Source of the DNA: Bacteroidaceae bacterium
GTDB taxonomy: Bacteria > Bacteroidota > Bacteroidia > Bacteroidales > Bacteroidaceae
DNA: 51,449 nt
Direction: 5' to 3'
Assembly: GCA_024401215.1 (NCBI GenBank)
Contig: JAKSLL010000021.1
Location: 1-51,449, forward strand
Shown here: piece after piece, positions 22,877-30,924 of the stretch
Numbering within the stretch: the first letter of the stretch is position 1
Layout: each line of letters begins with the position of its first letter
The notes under the pieces: model-generated
Told to the model about the DNA's origin: nothing
The model's input: the letters and a program-made list of their open reading frames with translations, nothing else
The model's database searches: none
Position numbers and translations under genes: made by a program

Positions 22877-25366
22877 TTAAAATTCTTCGTTTTCTGTACG
22901 AGCGATGATCTCGTTCTGCAGTTGCTCAGTCATGTCGTTGAAGTAGTCGGAATATCCTGCAACACGCACAAGCAGGTCTTTGTAATTCTCCGGCTGATGC
23001 TGTGCGTCGAGGAGTGTCTGAGTGTCAACGATGTTGAACTGTATGTGATGGCCTCCCATGCTGAAGTATGTGCGGATGAGGGATGCCAGCTTTCTCATGT
23101 CCTCTTCTCTTTTCAGGAGTGAAGGCACAAAGCGTACATTGAGGAGTGTGCCTCCTGATTTTGTCTGGTCGAGTTTGCCGAGCGACTTGATGACCGATGT
23201 TGGTCCGTTGGTGTCGGCGCCATGTGCTGGCGATGTGCCGTCGGAGATAGCGAACTTGGCAAGTCGTCCGTTGCAGCTTGCTCCGCAAACGCTGCCGAAA
23301 TAGTTATGGCAGGTTGTTGAGAGCATGTTGAGCTGTGTCTTTCCTCCTCGTGTGTTTGGATGTCCTTCGATAGCCTCTACGAGGTCGTCATACACCTTCA
23401 CGGCAATAGAGTCGGCGTAGTCGTCATCGTTGCCGAAGAATGGTGTGCGGTTGATGATGAACTGACGCATCTTCTCGTTGCCCTCGAAGTTCTCACTTAC
23501 GGCTTTAAGAATCTCGTCCATAGTGAATTTCTTGTCCTCAAACACATGCTTCTTGAGTGTTGACAGACAGTCGGTTGTTGTGCCGAGGCCTGTGCACTGG
23601 ATGTATGTCGTGTTGTAGCGAGCGCCGCCAGAGTAGTAGTCCTTGCCCTTTGTGATGCAGTCGTCGATGAAGAGGCTGAGGAATGTGGCAGGTGCGTAAA
23701 GCGAGAACATGCGCTCAATGTAGTTGTTGACAGCGAGCTTCATATTTACGAAATACACCATCTGCTTATGGTAGGCTTCGTACAGATCTTCGTAGCTCTT
23801 GAAAGAGCGAGGGTCGCCTGTCTCAAGACCAAGTTTCTTGCCGCTAACAGGATCGATGCCGTTGTTGAGAGTGATTTCCAGAATCTTAGGTGTGTTGAGG
23901 TATCCCGTCAGGATGTAAGCCTCTTTGCCGAACGCTCCCACCTCGATGCAGCCGGAGCATCCGCCTTCGTTTGCGTCTTCCTGTGTCTTGCCCTGACGAA
24001 CAAGTTCCTTGGTGTAGGTGTCGGGATTGAAGCATGAAGGGTATCCATGTCCTTGTCGGATAACTTTCACACCTGCCATGACAAAGTCGTCGGGAGTGAC
24101 TTTGCTGATGTGAATAGAGAGTCCTGGTTGGAGTTCGTGGAGCTCTTCCTGTACTTCGAGAATGATGTATGAAAGTTCGTTGACAGCGTCATTGCCGTAT
24201 TTGTCGATGCCGCCGATGTTGATGTTGGTGAAGTCGTTGTAAGTGCCTGATTCAAGAGCAGTCACGCCGACCTTTGGAGGAGCTGGCTGATTGTTGAACT
24301 TTATCCAGAAACAAGAGATGAGTTCCTTTGCTTTATCGCGAGTCATAGTGCCGTCCTCAAGTCCTTTCTTGTAGAAAGGGTAGAGGTGCTGGTCGATATG
24401 GCCAGGGTTCATGCAGTCCCATCCGTTGAGTTCGGTGACGGTGCCGAGATGAGTGAACCAGTATGTCTGGATTGCCTCTTGCATGTCACGAGGGGCGTGA
24501 GCAGGCACCCAGCGGCAGGTGTCGGCAATCTTTAGAAGTTCAGAGATTCTCTGTTCGTTTGCCTTTCTCTCCTCACTATCAATTCCTAACTCCTCATTCC
24601 TCATTCCTAATTCTGCAGCTTGCTGCTCCGCCAATTCTGCATGACGCTCAGCGAAAAGGATGGCAGCATCGCATGAGATGTCCATGGCTTGAAGCTCCTG
24701 CTGTTTGTCTGTTGCCTCAGGGTCGTTGATGAAGTCGAGCTTGTTGAGGGTGTCGGCAATGAGCTTCTTCACATCAAGCAGACCGCGCTGATACATCTTG
24801 CCGTCCATGGCTGTGTGTCCGCCAGCACGTTGCTCCATAAACTCAGTGAATACGCCAGCATGGTATGCCTCTTCCCATTCCTTGCTCACGTGAGAGAAGA
24901 TGCGCTCGCGCTGTGTGCGGCCCTCCCAGTAAGGGATGACTTCGCGCTCGTAGGTGTCGATGTCCTCTTGTGAGATGAAGTATGGCTGCATATCTCTGTC
25001 GTTGAGGGTGTGAAGATCCTCGACAGTGTGGCAGGTGAGTTCGGGGAAGGTAGGCACAGCCTTTGGCACAGGGCCACGTTCGCCGACTATAAGTTCATCT
25101 TTGCCGATGTATATTGTCTTCTTCTTGCAAAGTTCGTAGAAGTTTCTTGCACGAAGGATGCAGTTTGGCATTTTGCCGTAATTCTCCTTGTAGAAAGCTG
25201 TCTCGATGAGTGCTCGCTCAATGGTGAGCGTTGTTGGAGTGTCGATGCTCTCTTTATGCAGACGCTTTATGCGGTCATTCATGCCGCCGTCGTTTGCAGG
25301 GCATGTGAGAGAGAAGTTCATCTTTGAATGAGGCGCGCGAAAAGCGTTATCTTTTATTCCTGTCAT
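22877..25366 (-). CDS. hypD: Glycyl radical enzyme, probable trans-4-hydroxy-L-proline dehydratase
   Basis: The 829-residue enzyme has the PFL-like fold. The thiyl radical Cys473 and base Glu475 lie in GGCSGCIEVGAFGKEAY, and the glycyl radical Gly804 in RVAGYSDYF. GCIE rather than GCVEP separates it from choline lyase and glycerol dehydratase; the surroundings (GKEAYILTGYLNTPKILEIT) match HypD as I recall it. HypD removes water from hydroxyproline to give pyrroline-5-carboxylate, which ProC reduces to proline. Residues ~250-268 are an in-frame low-complexity insertion. The ATG at 25366 lies about 17 bases after the predicted start of transcription; an internal ATG at 25282 (MNDRIKRL) gives a family-like start. 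No activase is adjacent. Confidence 0.82.
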   Translation of the reverse strand: MTGIKDNAFRAPHSKMNFSLTCPANDGGMNDRIKRLHKESIDTPTTLTIERALIETAFYKENYGKMPNCILRARNFYELCKKKTIYIGKDELIVGERGPVPKAVPTFPELTCHTVEDLHTLNDRDMQPYFISQEDIDTYEREVIPYWEGRTQRERIFSHVSKEWEEAYHAGVFTEFMEQRAGGHTAMDGKMYQRGLLDVKKLIADTLNKLDFINDPEATDKQQELQAMDISCDAAILFAERHAELAEQQAAELGMRNEELGIDSEERKANEQRISELLKIADTCRWVPAHAPRDMQEAIQTYWFTHLGTVTELNGWDCMNPGHIDQHLYPFYKKGLEDGTMTRDKAKELISCFWIKFNNQPAPPKVGVTALESGTYNDFTNINIGGIDKYGNDAVNELSYIILEVQEELHELQPGLSIHISKVTPDDFVMAGVKVIRQGHGYPSCFNPDTYTKELVRQGKTQEDANEGGCSGCIEVGAFGKEAYILTGYLNTPKILEITLNNGIDPVSGKKLGLETGDPRSFKSYEDLYEAYHKQMVYFVNMKLAVNNYIERMFSLYAPATFLSLFIDDCITKGKDYYSGGARYNTTYIQCTGLGTTTDCLSTLKKHVFEDKKFTMDEILKAVSENFEGNEKMRQFIINRTPFFGNDDDYADSIAVKVYDDLVEAIEGHPNTRGGKTQLNMLSTTCHNYFGSVCGASCNGRLAKFAISDGTSPAHGADTNGPTSVIKSLGKLDQTKSGGTLLNVRFVPSLLKREEDMRKLASLIRTYFSMGGHHIQFNIVDTQTLLDAQHQPENYKDLLVRVAGYSDYFNDMTEQLQNEIIARTENEEF

Positions 25367-25389
25367 AGTATAGTGTTATTTAGTTGAGG

Positions 25390-25397
25390 CAAAGATA
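25390..25397 (-). promoter_or_regulatory. Promoter -7 box of hypD
   Basis: The minus strand reads TATCTTTG, 24 bases before the ATG at 25366. The upstream -33 region is AT-rich without a clear TTG. Confidence 0.6.
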
Positions 25398-25572
25398 CGA
25401 CATTTTTTTAAGTTGGTATTTATTCTTAATACAAAAAAGCGTGATGTGCGTATCGCCATTTGTGCTATCAGTCACATACTGCTATTTTGCTTTTCATATT
25501 GTTACCCCTCTATGTAAATATTGACTTGCAGTTGTTTGTCAGTATATGCTTTATGCCCCCTTTGAAGCACGC

Positions 25573-25662
25573 CTTGTGTAACACATGCAACACACCTTGT
25601 GTTACGCGTGTAACATGCCGTATGTTACGCGTGTAACATGCAGCGTGTGACAGATGTTACAT
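25573..25662. repeat. 23-bp imperfect tandem repeat with GTTACGCGTGTAAC palindromes
   Basis: Four units start at 25573, 25596, 25619 and 25642. The second and third are closest and contain GTTACGCGTGTAAC (25601-25614 and 25624-25637), a near-palindrome; the outer two are degenerate (GTGTAACACATGC, GTGTGACAGATGTTACA). It lies in the 508-base gap between the divergent hypD and trxB genes. It may be a regulator binding array or a degenerate interspersed repeat. The rest of the gap (25400-25572) shows no gene. Confidence 0.6.
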
Positions 25663-25881
25663 TTTGCGAATCCAACTTTCTTCAATTACGATGTTGTTGC
25701 GCATCTTGGTGAACCAATCCTCGCCATCCTCGTAAATCTTCTTGAAAATGCAAGCCAAATCTTCTGGAGTCGTTATTTTACTATCGCTAAAATGTTGTAA
25801 TTGGATAAAAAGAACTATCTTTGTAATGTCGATTGATTTCGTAATTACTAAATTGAAACTAACTGTAAATTCTGATGGCAC
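25657..25881 (-). pseudogene. Possible gene remnant
   Basis: A 74-codon frame whose last ~42 residues (from about 25785 down to 25657: PEDLACIFKKIYEDGEDWFT and onward) look like real protein, with balanced charge and aromatic content. Its first half reads through the trxB promoter and start codon. It could be the decayed end of a displaced gene. I recognise no family, and expression from this position is unlikely. Confidence 0.2.
25795..25823 (+). promoter_or_regulatory. Promoter of trxB
   Basis: TTG at 25795-25797 and TATCTTTG at 25816-25823 are 18 bases apart. Transcription would start near 25830, giving a leader of about 45 bases. Confidence 0.65.
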
Positions 25882-26822
25882 TTAAAACTTTGATTATCGG
25901 CAGCGGACCTGCCGGCTATACAGCAGCAATATATGCATCTCGCAGCGGACTTGAACCTGTGGTTTACGAAGGACTTGAACCAGGCGGTCAGCTGACAAAG
26001 ACAACTGACGTGGAGAATTTCCCTGGTTATCGTGATGGCACCACTGGGGCGGAGATGATGGATGACATGCGTGCGCAGGCTGTCCGTCTTGGTGCTGACA
26101 TCCGTTATGGCGTAGTCACTAAGGTTGACTTCTCCCTTGATGGTTCGGCTCCTCATAAGGTGACCATCGATGATGAGACGGAGGTTGAAGCTCATACTAT
26201 AATTATATGTACAGGTGCCTCTGCTAAATATCTTGGTCTTAAAGATGAAGAGAAGTATGCAGGGCAGGGCGTGTCGGCATGTGCTACATGTGACGGCTTT
26301 TTCTACAGAAAGAAAGTTGTGGCTGTGGTAGGTGGCGGTGATACTGCTTGCGAGGAAGCGCAGTATCTGGCACGTTTGGCAAAGAAAGTGTATCTCATTG
26401 TTCGCCGCGATGTTCTCCGTGCAAGCGATGCCATGCAGCAGAAGGTGAAAGAGGCGGATAACATCGAAATACTGTGGAGCACTCAGACCGTAGGCTTGTT
26501 TGGCGATAATGGGCTTGAAGGTGCGCATCTTGTTCGCAATAAGGGCGAGCTGGGTGAGGAATTTTTTGACATCAGCATTGACGGCTTTTTCCTCGCTATA
26601 GGTCATCATCCTAATTCAGAAGTGTTTGCGCCTGCAGTCGATGTGGATGAACAGGGTTACATAAAAGTGGCGAGTCCGACAACCAAGACGAACGTGTCAG
26701 GAGTGTTTGCTGCTGGTGATGTGGCAGACCCGCTTTATCGCCAGGCTGTAAGTGCCGCTGGCAGCGGTTGCCGTGCAGCAATTGACGCTTTGAAGTATCT
26801 GCAAGAGAAAGGGCTTGCATAA
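25875..26822 (+). CDS. trxB: Thioredoxin-disulfide reductase
   Basis: The flavoenzyme passes electrons from NADPH to thioredoxin. In 315 residues it has the FAD-binding GSGPAGYTAAIYASR near the N-terminus, the redox CATC (Cys136 and Cys139) in SACATCDGFFYR, the NADPH-binding GGGDTACEEAQYLA, and the C-terminal FAD segment FAAGDVADPLYRQAVSAAGSG. All catalytic parts are present and the length is usual. The downstream neighbour dsbD uses thioredoxin as electron donor to the periplasm, so the two genes form a functional chain; they are 38 bases apart and probably co-transcribed. Confidence 0.95.
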   Translation: MALKTLIIGSGPAGYTAAIYASRSGLEPVVYEGLEPGGQLTKTTDVENFPGYRDGTTGAEMMDDMRAQAVRLGADIRYGVVTKVDFSLDGSAPHKVTIDDETEVEAHTIIICTGASAKYLGLKDEEKYAGQGVSACATCDGFFYRKKVVAVVGGGDTACEEAQYLARLAKKVYLIVRRDVLRASDAMQQKVKEADNIEILWSTQTVGLFGDNGLEGAHLVRNKGELGEEFFDISIDGFFLAIGHHPNSEVFAPAVDVDEQGYIKVASPTTKTNVSGVFAAGDVADPLYRQAVSAAGSGCRAAIDALKYLQEKGLA

Positions 26823-26860
26823 ATTATGAAGGTGTCTATTGGAGCATCCCCTAAAAAGTT

Positions 26861-28954
26861 ATGACAATGAAGAAAAGACTGATATCCTTACTAATAACGC
26901 TATGTTGCATATCCTATGCTTTCGCTCAGTTTGGTGACCCAGTGCAGGTGAAAGCAACGATAAAGGAGACATCCCCAAGCGAGGCGGTGATAACTTTCGC
27001 TGCATCAATAAAGAGCGGCTGGCACATGTACAGCACGGAGGTGGTGGAGGATGGACCGACACCTACAACGCTGAAGGTTGAGAAAATCAACGGAGCGAAG
27101 CTTGACGGTGCATTGAAGCCTGTGTCCAAGCCTGTGAAGAAATATGAAGAGATGTTTGGCGCAGATGTGTACTTCTTTGAACAGTCTGCTACATATACGC
27201 AAAAAATCAGGCTCTTAGGTGGAAAATATGAGATAGAAGGTTATCTGGAATATGGAGCTTGCAATGACAGGAGCTGCATACCGCCTACTGCTGTAGATTT
27301 CAGCTTCTCGGGTGAAGTGACTGTTCAAAAGGAGGCGGCAAATGACAAAGATGTGAAGCCTGTGGATGTGGATGAGGCTCCGTCGGATGAGGAAGCAGAT
27401 GAAATCGTGGAGTCGGCGTCTGACTCGTTGGAAGTCAAGAAAGATTCTGCTGTTGCAGCTGCTGATTGGTGGAAAGCGGTGGATTTCTCTGAATACACAT
27501 CTTCAGGAGAAGTCGGCAGCGGTGAGTCTTCGCTTTGGTATATCTTTGGCATTGGATTTTTTGGCGGTCTGCTGGCTTTGTTGACTCCATGCGTATGGCC
27601 TGTCATTCCTATGACAGTCAGTTTCTTCCTGAAGAAAGGCACAACGAAGAAGTCCACTCCAGAGCAGATAGCGGCTGCGAAGAAGCGAGGAGTGAGAGAT
27701 GCTATGCTGTACGGGTTGAGCATAGTAGTCATATATGTGGCTTTAGGACTTGTTATCACGGCGTTGTTTGGTGCTTCTGCATTGAATGACCTTGCGACAA
27801 ATGCCGTCTTCAATATCATCTTTTTCCTTATGCTTCTGCTGTTCGGCGCATCGTTCATAGGCGGCTTTGAGATTACGCTTCCTTCGTCATGGAATAATGC
27901 CATCGACAGCAAGGCGAGCAGCACGACGGGCTTGCTCAGCGTGTTCCTCATGGCGTTCACTCTTGTGCTTGTGAGCTTCTCATGCACAGGGCCGATAATA
28001 GGATTCCTGCTTGTGCAGGTGGTGACATCCGACATCCTCGGGCCGGTGATAGGCATGCTTGGCTTCTCTGTTGGCTTGGCTCTCCCTTTCTCATTTTTTG
28101 CGCTTTTCCCTGCGCTTCTCAAGTCTGTGCCAAAAAGCGGCAACTGGATGAATGTGGTGAAGGTGACCCTCGGATTTGTTGAACTGGCATTCTCCCTCAA
28201 GTTCCTCTCGGTGGCAGACCTTGCTTATGGAAAGGGGCTGCTTGACAGGGAGGTGTTCCTTTCGCTGTGGATAGCATTGGCGGTATTGCTCGGTGCGTAT
28301 CTTATAGGATGGATTCGCTTCCCTCATGACGAAGATGAGTTTGATGAGATGGGGAATGTTGTCGTGAAGCAGAAGACGTCTGTCCCACGCTTCTTCATGG
28401 CTCTTGTGGCTTTCGCTTTTGCTGTCTATATGATACCTGGGCTATGGGGGGCTCCGCTGAAGGCAATAAGCGCCTTCACTCCTCCGCTGAAGACTCAAGA
28501 TTTCAATCTTGCTGAGGAGAAAGAGGTGAAGCCTATGTTTACGGATTATGACGCAGGTATGGAATACGCAAAACAGCATAAGATGCCGGTTATGCTCGAT
28601 TTCACAGGCTATGGATGTGTGAACTGCAGAGAGATGGAGGCTAATGTGTTTGTTGATCCGACGGTGGCTGACATTATGCAGAAAGACTATGTGCTTATTC
28701 AGCTGTATGTTGATGACAAGGCAAGTCTGCCTGAAACGGTGGAGGTTGGCGTTGGCGGCACCGTGCGCAAGCTCAGGACGGTAGGCGACAAGTGGAGTTA
28801 CCTGCAGTCGTCGAAATTCGGTGCTAATGCTCAGCCGTTCTATGTGCTTCTTGACAACGAAGGAGAGCCTCTCGAAAGGGCGTACTCGTATGATGATGAT
28901 GTGGATGAGTTTGTAAAGTGGCTCCGTAGCGGTCTTGCGAATTATACAAAGTAG
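26861..28954 (+). CDS. dsbD: Thiol:disulfide interchange protein DsbD
   Basis: This inner membrane protein moves electrons from cytoplasmic thioredoxin to periplasmic thiol proteins. The 697 residues have a signal peptide (to SYAFAQ), an N-terminal periplasmic domain (~25-150) with a cysteine pair in YGACNDRSCIPP, a membrane domain of about eight segments with TPCVWPVIPMT and SFSCTGPIIGF, and a C-terminal thioredoxin-like domain with CVNC (Cys586, Cys589). All three cysteine pairs are present. Residues ~165-205 are an acidic linker. Translation may start at the ATG at 26861 or 26867. It follows trxB and precedes a pectate lyase by four bases. Confidence 0.92.
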   Translation: MTMKKRLISLLITLCCISYAFAQFGDPVQVKATIKETSPSEAVITFAASIKSGWHMYSTEVVEDGPTPTTLKVEKINGAKLDGALKPVSKPVKKYEEMFGADVYFFEQSATYTQKIRLLGGKYEIEGYLEYGACNDRSCIPPTAVDFSFSGEVTVQKEAANDKDVKPVDVDEAPSDEEADEIVESASDSLEVKKDSAVAAADWWKAVDFSEYTSSGEVGSGESSLWYIFGIGFFGGLLALLTPCVWPVIPMTVSFFLKKGTTKKSTPEQIAAAKKRGVRDAMLYGLSIVVIYVALGLVITALFGASALNDLATNAVFNIIFFLMLLLFGASFIGGFEITLPSSWNNAIDSKASSTTGLLSVFLMAFTLVLVSFSCTGPIIGFLLVQVVTSDILGPVIGMLGFSVGLALPFSFFALFPALLKSVPKSGNWMNVVKVTLGFVELAFSLKFLSVADLAYGKGLLDREVFLSLWIALAVLLGAYLIGWIRFPHDEDEFDEMGNVVVKQKTSVPRFFMALVAFAFAVYMIPGLWGAPLKAISAFTPPLKTQDFNLAEEKEVKPMFTDYDAGMEYAKQHKMPVMLDFTGYGCVNCREMEANVFVDPTVADIMQKDYVLIQLYVDDKASLPETVEVGVGGTVRKLRTVGDKWSYLQSSKFGANAQPFYVLLDNEGEPLERAYSYDDDVDEFVKWLRSGLANYTK

Positions 28955-28958
28955 TGGT

Positions 28959-30068
28959 ATGAATATGATGTGTAAGTGTCTGTTTTTGTCTTTTCTGCTG
29001 ATGCAGAATCTTTACGTTTCTGCTCAGAAAGAGCTGCAGCTTGCAGATTCTGTGGTTAAGTATCAGATGAAATCTGGTGGGTGGCCTAAGAATCAGGATT
29101 GGCTGTTAGGCCCTGATACTGCCTTGATGCGCAAATGCCAGGAGACAGGCGTGGGTTCGACAATCGACAATGGGGCGACTGTGGCGGAGATGAAGGCGCT
29201 AACCAATGCCGTGAGATACCTTGAACAGTCAGAGTGTCTGGGTGAGGGCGGATGTGCCAGCGATGTGATGCATTCAAAGAAGATGCAGTATCGTGAGTCG
29301 TTTGTCAGGGCGGTGGAGTATCTGCTGGATATGCAGTATGAGAATGGAGGTTTCCCTCAGTTTTACCCTCCAAAACAGAAGGCTGACTACTCGACGCATA
29401 TAACATTCAACGATAACGCCATGATAAGAGTGATGCTGCTACTCAGAGAGGTGGCTGATGGACATCAGTATGATTGTATGGGTGTTGATGCGGATATTAG
29501 AGGCAGATGCCGTGCGGCCTTCGACAAGGGTGTGGACTGTATTTTGAAATGCCAAATCAGACTTGATGAATGTGGGGAAGTTGTAAAGTATGGCTCACAG
29601 AAGTGGGATGGCGCGGAGAAAACGGTGTGGTGTCAGCAACATGACGAGAATACGTTTATGCCGGCTAAGGCAAGGGCGTATGAGCTGCCATCATTTACAG
29701 CTTACGGCGAGACGGTTGACATACTTGATTTTCTCATGTCGATTGAGAATCCGTCGGAAGACGTGAAAGCTGCTGTTGCCTGTGGAGTGGCGTGGCTTGA
29801 ACGGCATTCGATGAAGGATGCCGCCATTGAGTGGTTTGTTGATGACGAAGGCAGGAAGGATTGGAAAATCGTTGAGAAAAAAGGCGCGCCTCTGCTGTGG
29901 GCCCGTTTCTATGACTTGAAAACTCAGCAGCCGTATTTCTGCGGACGTGACGGAATGCCGAAAAGTGATGTGTCTGACATCTCTTACGAGAGAAGAAACG
30001 GCTATTCTTGGATTGGCGATTCTCCGCGGAAAGTCATAAATAAATATTATAATATGTACGCGCGATAG
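28959..30068 (+). CDS. Secreted pectate lyase, PL10 family
   Basis: The enzyme cleaves polygalacturonate by beta-elimination. From the ATG at 28959 it has 369 residues with a signal peptide ending at YVSAQ; the upstream ATG at 28935 lies inside dsbD and would spoil the signal. PL10 markers are SGGWPKNQDW, GSTIDNGATVAEM, YENGGFPQFYPPK, HITFNDNAMIRVM and HDENTFMPAKARAYELPS, and near the end YFCGRDG. These are the alpha/alpha-toroid core and the catalytic Asp/Arg region. It is only four bases behind dsbD, which is unexpected for a catabolic lyase. Confidence 0.88.
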   Translation: MNMMCKCLFLSFLLMQNLYVSAQKELQLADSVVKYQMKSGGWPKNQDWLLGPDTALMRKCQETGVGSTIDNGATVAEMKALTNAVRYLEQSECLGEGGCASDVMHSKKMQYRESFVRAVEYLLDMQYENGGFPQFYPPKQKADYSTHITFNDNAMIRVMLLLREVADGHQYDCMGVDADIRGRCRAAFDKGVDCILKCQIRLDECGEVVKYGSQKWDGAEKTVWCQQHDENTFMPAKARAYELPSFTAYGETVDILDFLMSIENPSEDVKAAVACGVAWLERHSMKDAAIEWFVDDEGRKDWKIVEKKGAPLLWARFYDLKTQQPYFCGRDGMPKSDVSDISYERRNGYSWIGDSPRKVINKYYNMYAR

Positions 30069-30140
30069 TGCTTGCAAGAAAAATCGAGCTGAATTTGATA
30101 AATATATGCCATAATGACAACAGATGTGCTTTTATTTGCT

Positions 30141-30148
30141 TATCTTTG
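30141..30148 (+). promoter_or_regulatory. Promoter -7 box upstream of the DUF3467 gene
   Basis: TATCTTTG at 30141-30148 lies about 200 bases before the DUF3467 start codon. The leader in between shows no open frame that looks coding and no strong hairpin. Its -33 region is weak. Confidence 0.5.
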
Positions 30149-30350
30149 TAATGTTTTTGATGAAAGTCTTGCATTACTGACACATTGTCGCAGGTATGGC
30201 AGACATTTGCATGCAGGCATGTGTGTTGTATTATTGTAAGTAGCTGTTCGTGATTTATTATGAATGTCGGACGGCGAAACTAAGTATAACAGCTTAACAA
30301 GAAAACTAAAACTAAAAATATTATTAATACTTAATCTATCAAACAAAATT

Positions 30351-30683
30351 ATGGCAGATAATAACAACAATCAGCAGCTTCAGATTGAACTGAAGCCAGA
30401 AGTAGCAGAAGGAACATACGCAAACCTCGCTATCATCACTCACTCAAGCTGTGAGGTAATCACAGACTTCATTCAGATGATGCCAGGTATGCCAAAGGCA
30501 CAGGTTAAGAGCCGTATCATCATGGCTCCAGAACATGCTAAGCGTCTTCTCTTCGCGCTTCAGGATAATATCCAGAAATACGAGGCTCAGTTCGGAGAGA
30601 TTCAGTTCCAGCAGCCACAGCCACAGCAGTCTCCAGAAGGCCGCACAATCGCTCCATTCAACATCAAGAAGGGCGAGGCTTAA
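30351..30683 (+). CDS. DUF3467 domain protein
   Basis: This 110-residue soluble protein starts at the ATG at 30351 (MADNNNNQQLQIELKPEVAE); an upstream in-frame extension to 30264 is hydrophobic and unlike the family. The pattern GTYANLAIITHSSCEVITDF and APEHAKRLLFALQDNIQKYE matches DUF3467. Family members are short, widespread in Bacteroidetes, and of unknown function. The C-terminus is rich in Gln and Pro (QFQQPQPQQSPEG). Its codon choice resembles the highly expressed ribosomal genes, suggesting abundant expression. Confidence 0.82.
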   Translation: MADNNNNQQLQIELKPEVAEGTYANLAIITHSSCEVITDFIQMMPGMPKAQVKSRIIMAPEHAKRLLFALQDNIQKYEAQFGEIQFQQPQPQQSPEGRTIAPFNIKKGEA

Positions 30684-30719
30684 TATAAGGTAATAGGAAC
30701 ATTTCATTCCGGAAACATA

Positions 30720-30760
30720 TCATTCACGGCTTGTGGCTCTTTGCTGCAAGCTGTGAATGA
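30720..30760 (+). terminator. Terminator of the DUF3467 gene
   Basis: TCATTCACGGCTTG (30720-30733) pairs with CAAGCTGTGAATGA (30747-30760), one G-T pair, followed a few bases later by TTTGTTTTT. Confidence 0.8.
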
Positions 30761-30924
30761 TGATTTGTTTTTGTAAGAGCGGTTCAGGCTGCCGTTATCT
30801 GACATTGTTTTGAGATTTGTTAATAGTAATAAATACAAGTTTCGCTGGCTCCACTATAATTTCCCAAAACGAGCATGCGAAAGTTGAATAATAAACATTA
30901 AGAAGTAGTTATACAATAATAAGC

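Noticed and set aside
22877-25366. Glycyl radical enzyme as pyruvate formate-lyase or choline trimethylamine-lyase
   Set aside because: It lacks the adjacent Cys-Cys of PFL and has GCIE instead of the GCVEP motif of CutC and glycerol dehydratase.
25848-26609. 253-codon open frame opposite trxB
   Set aside because: It covers the conserved trxB sequence in antisense and has unusual composition.
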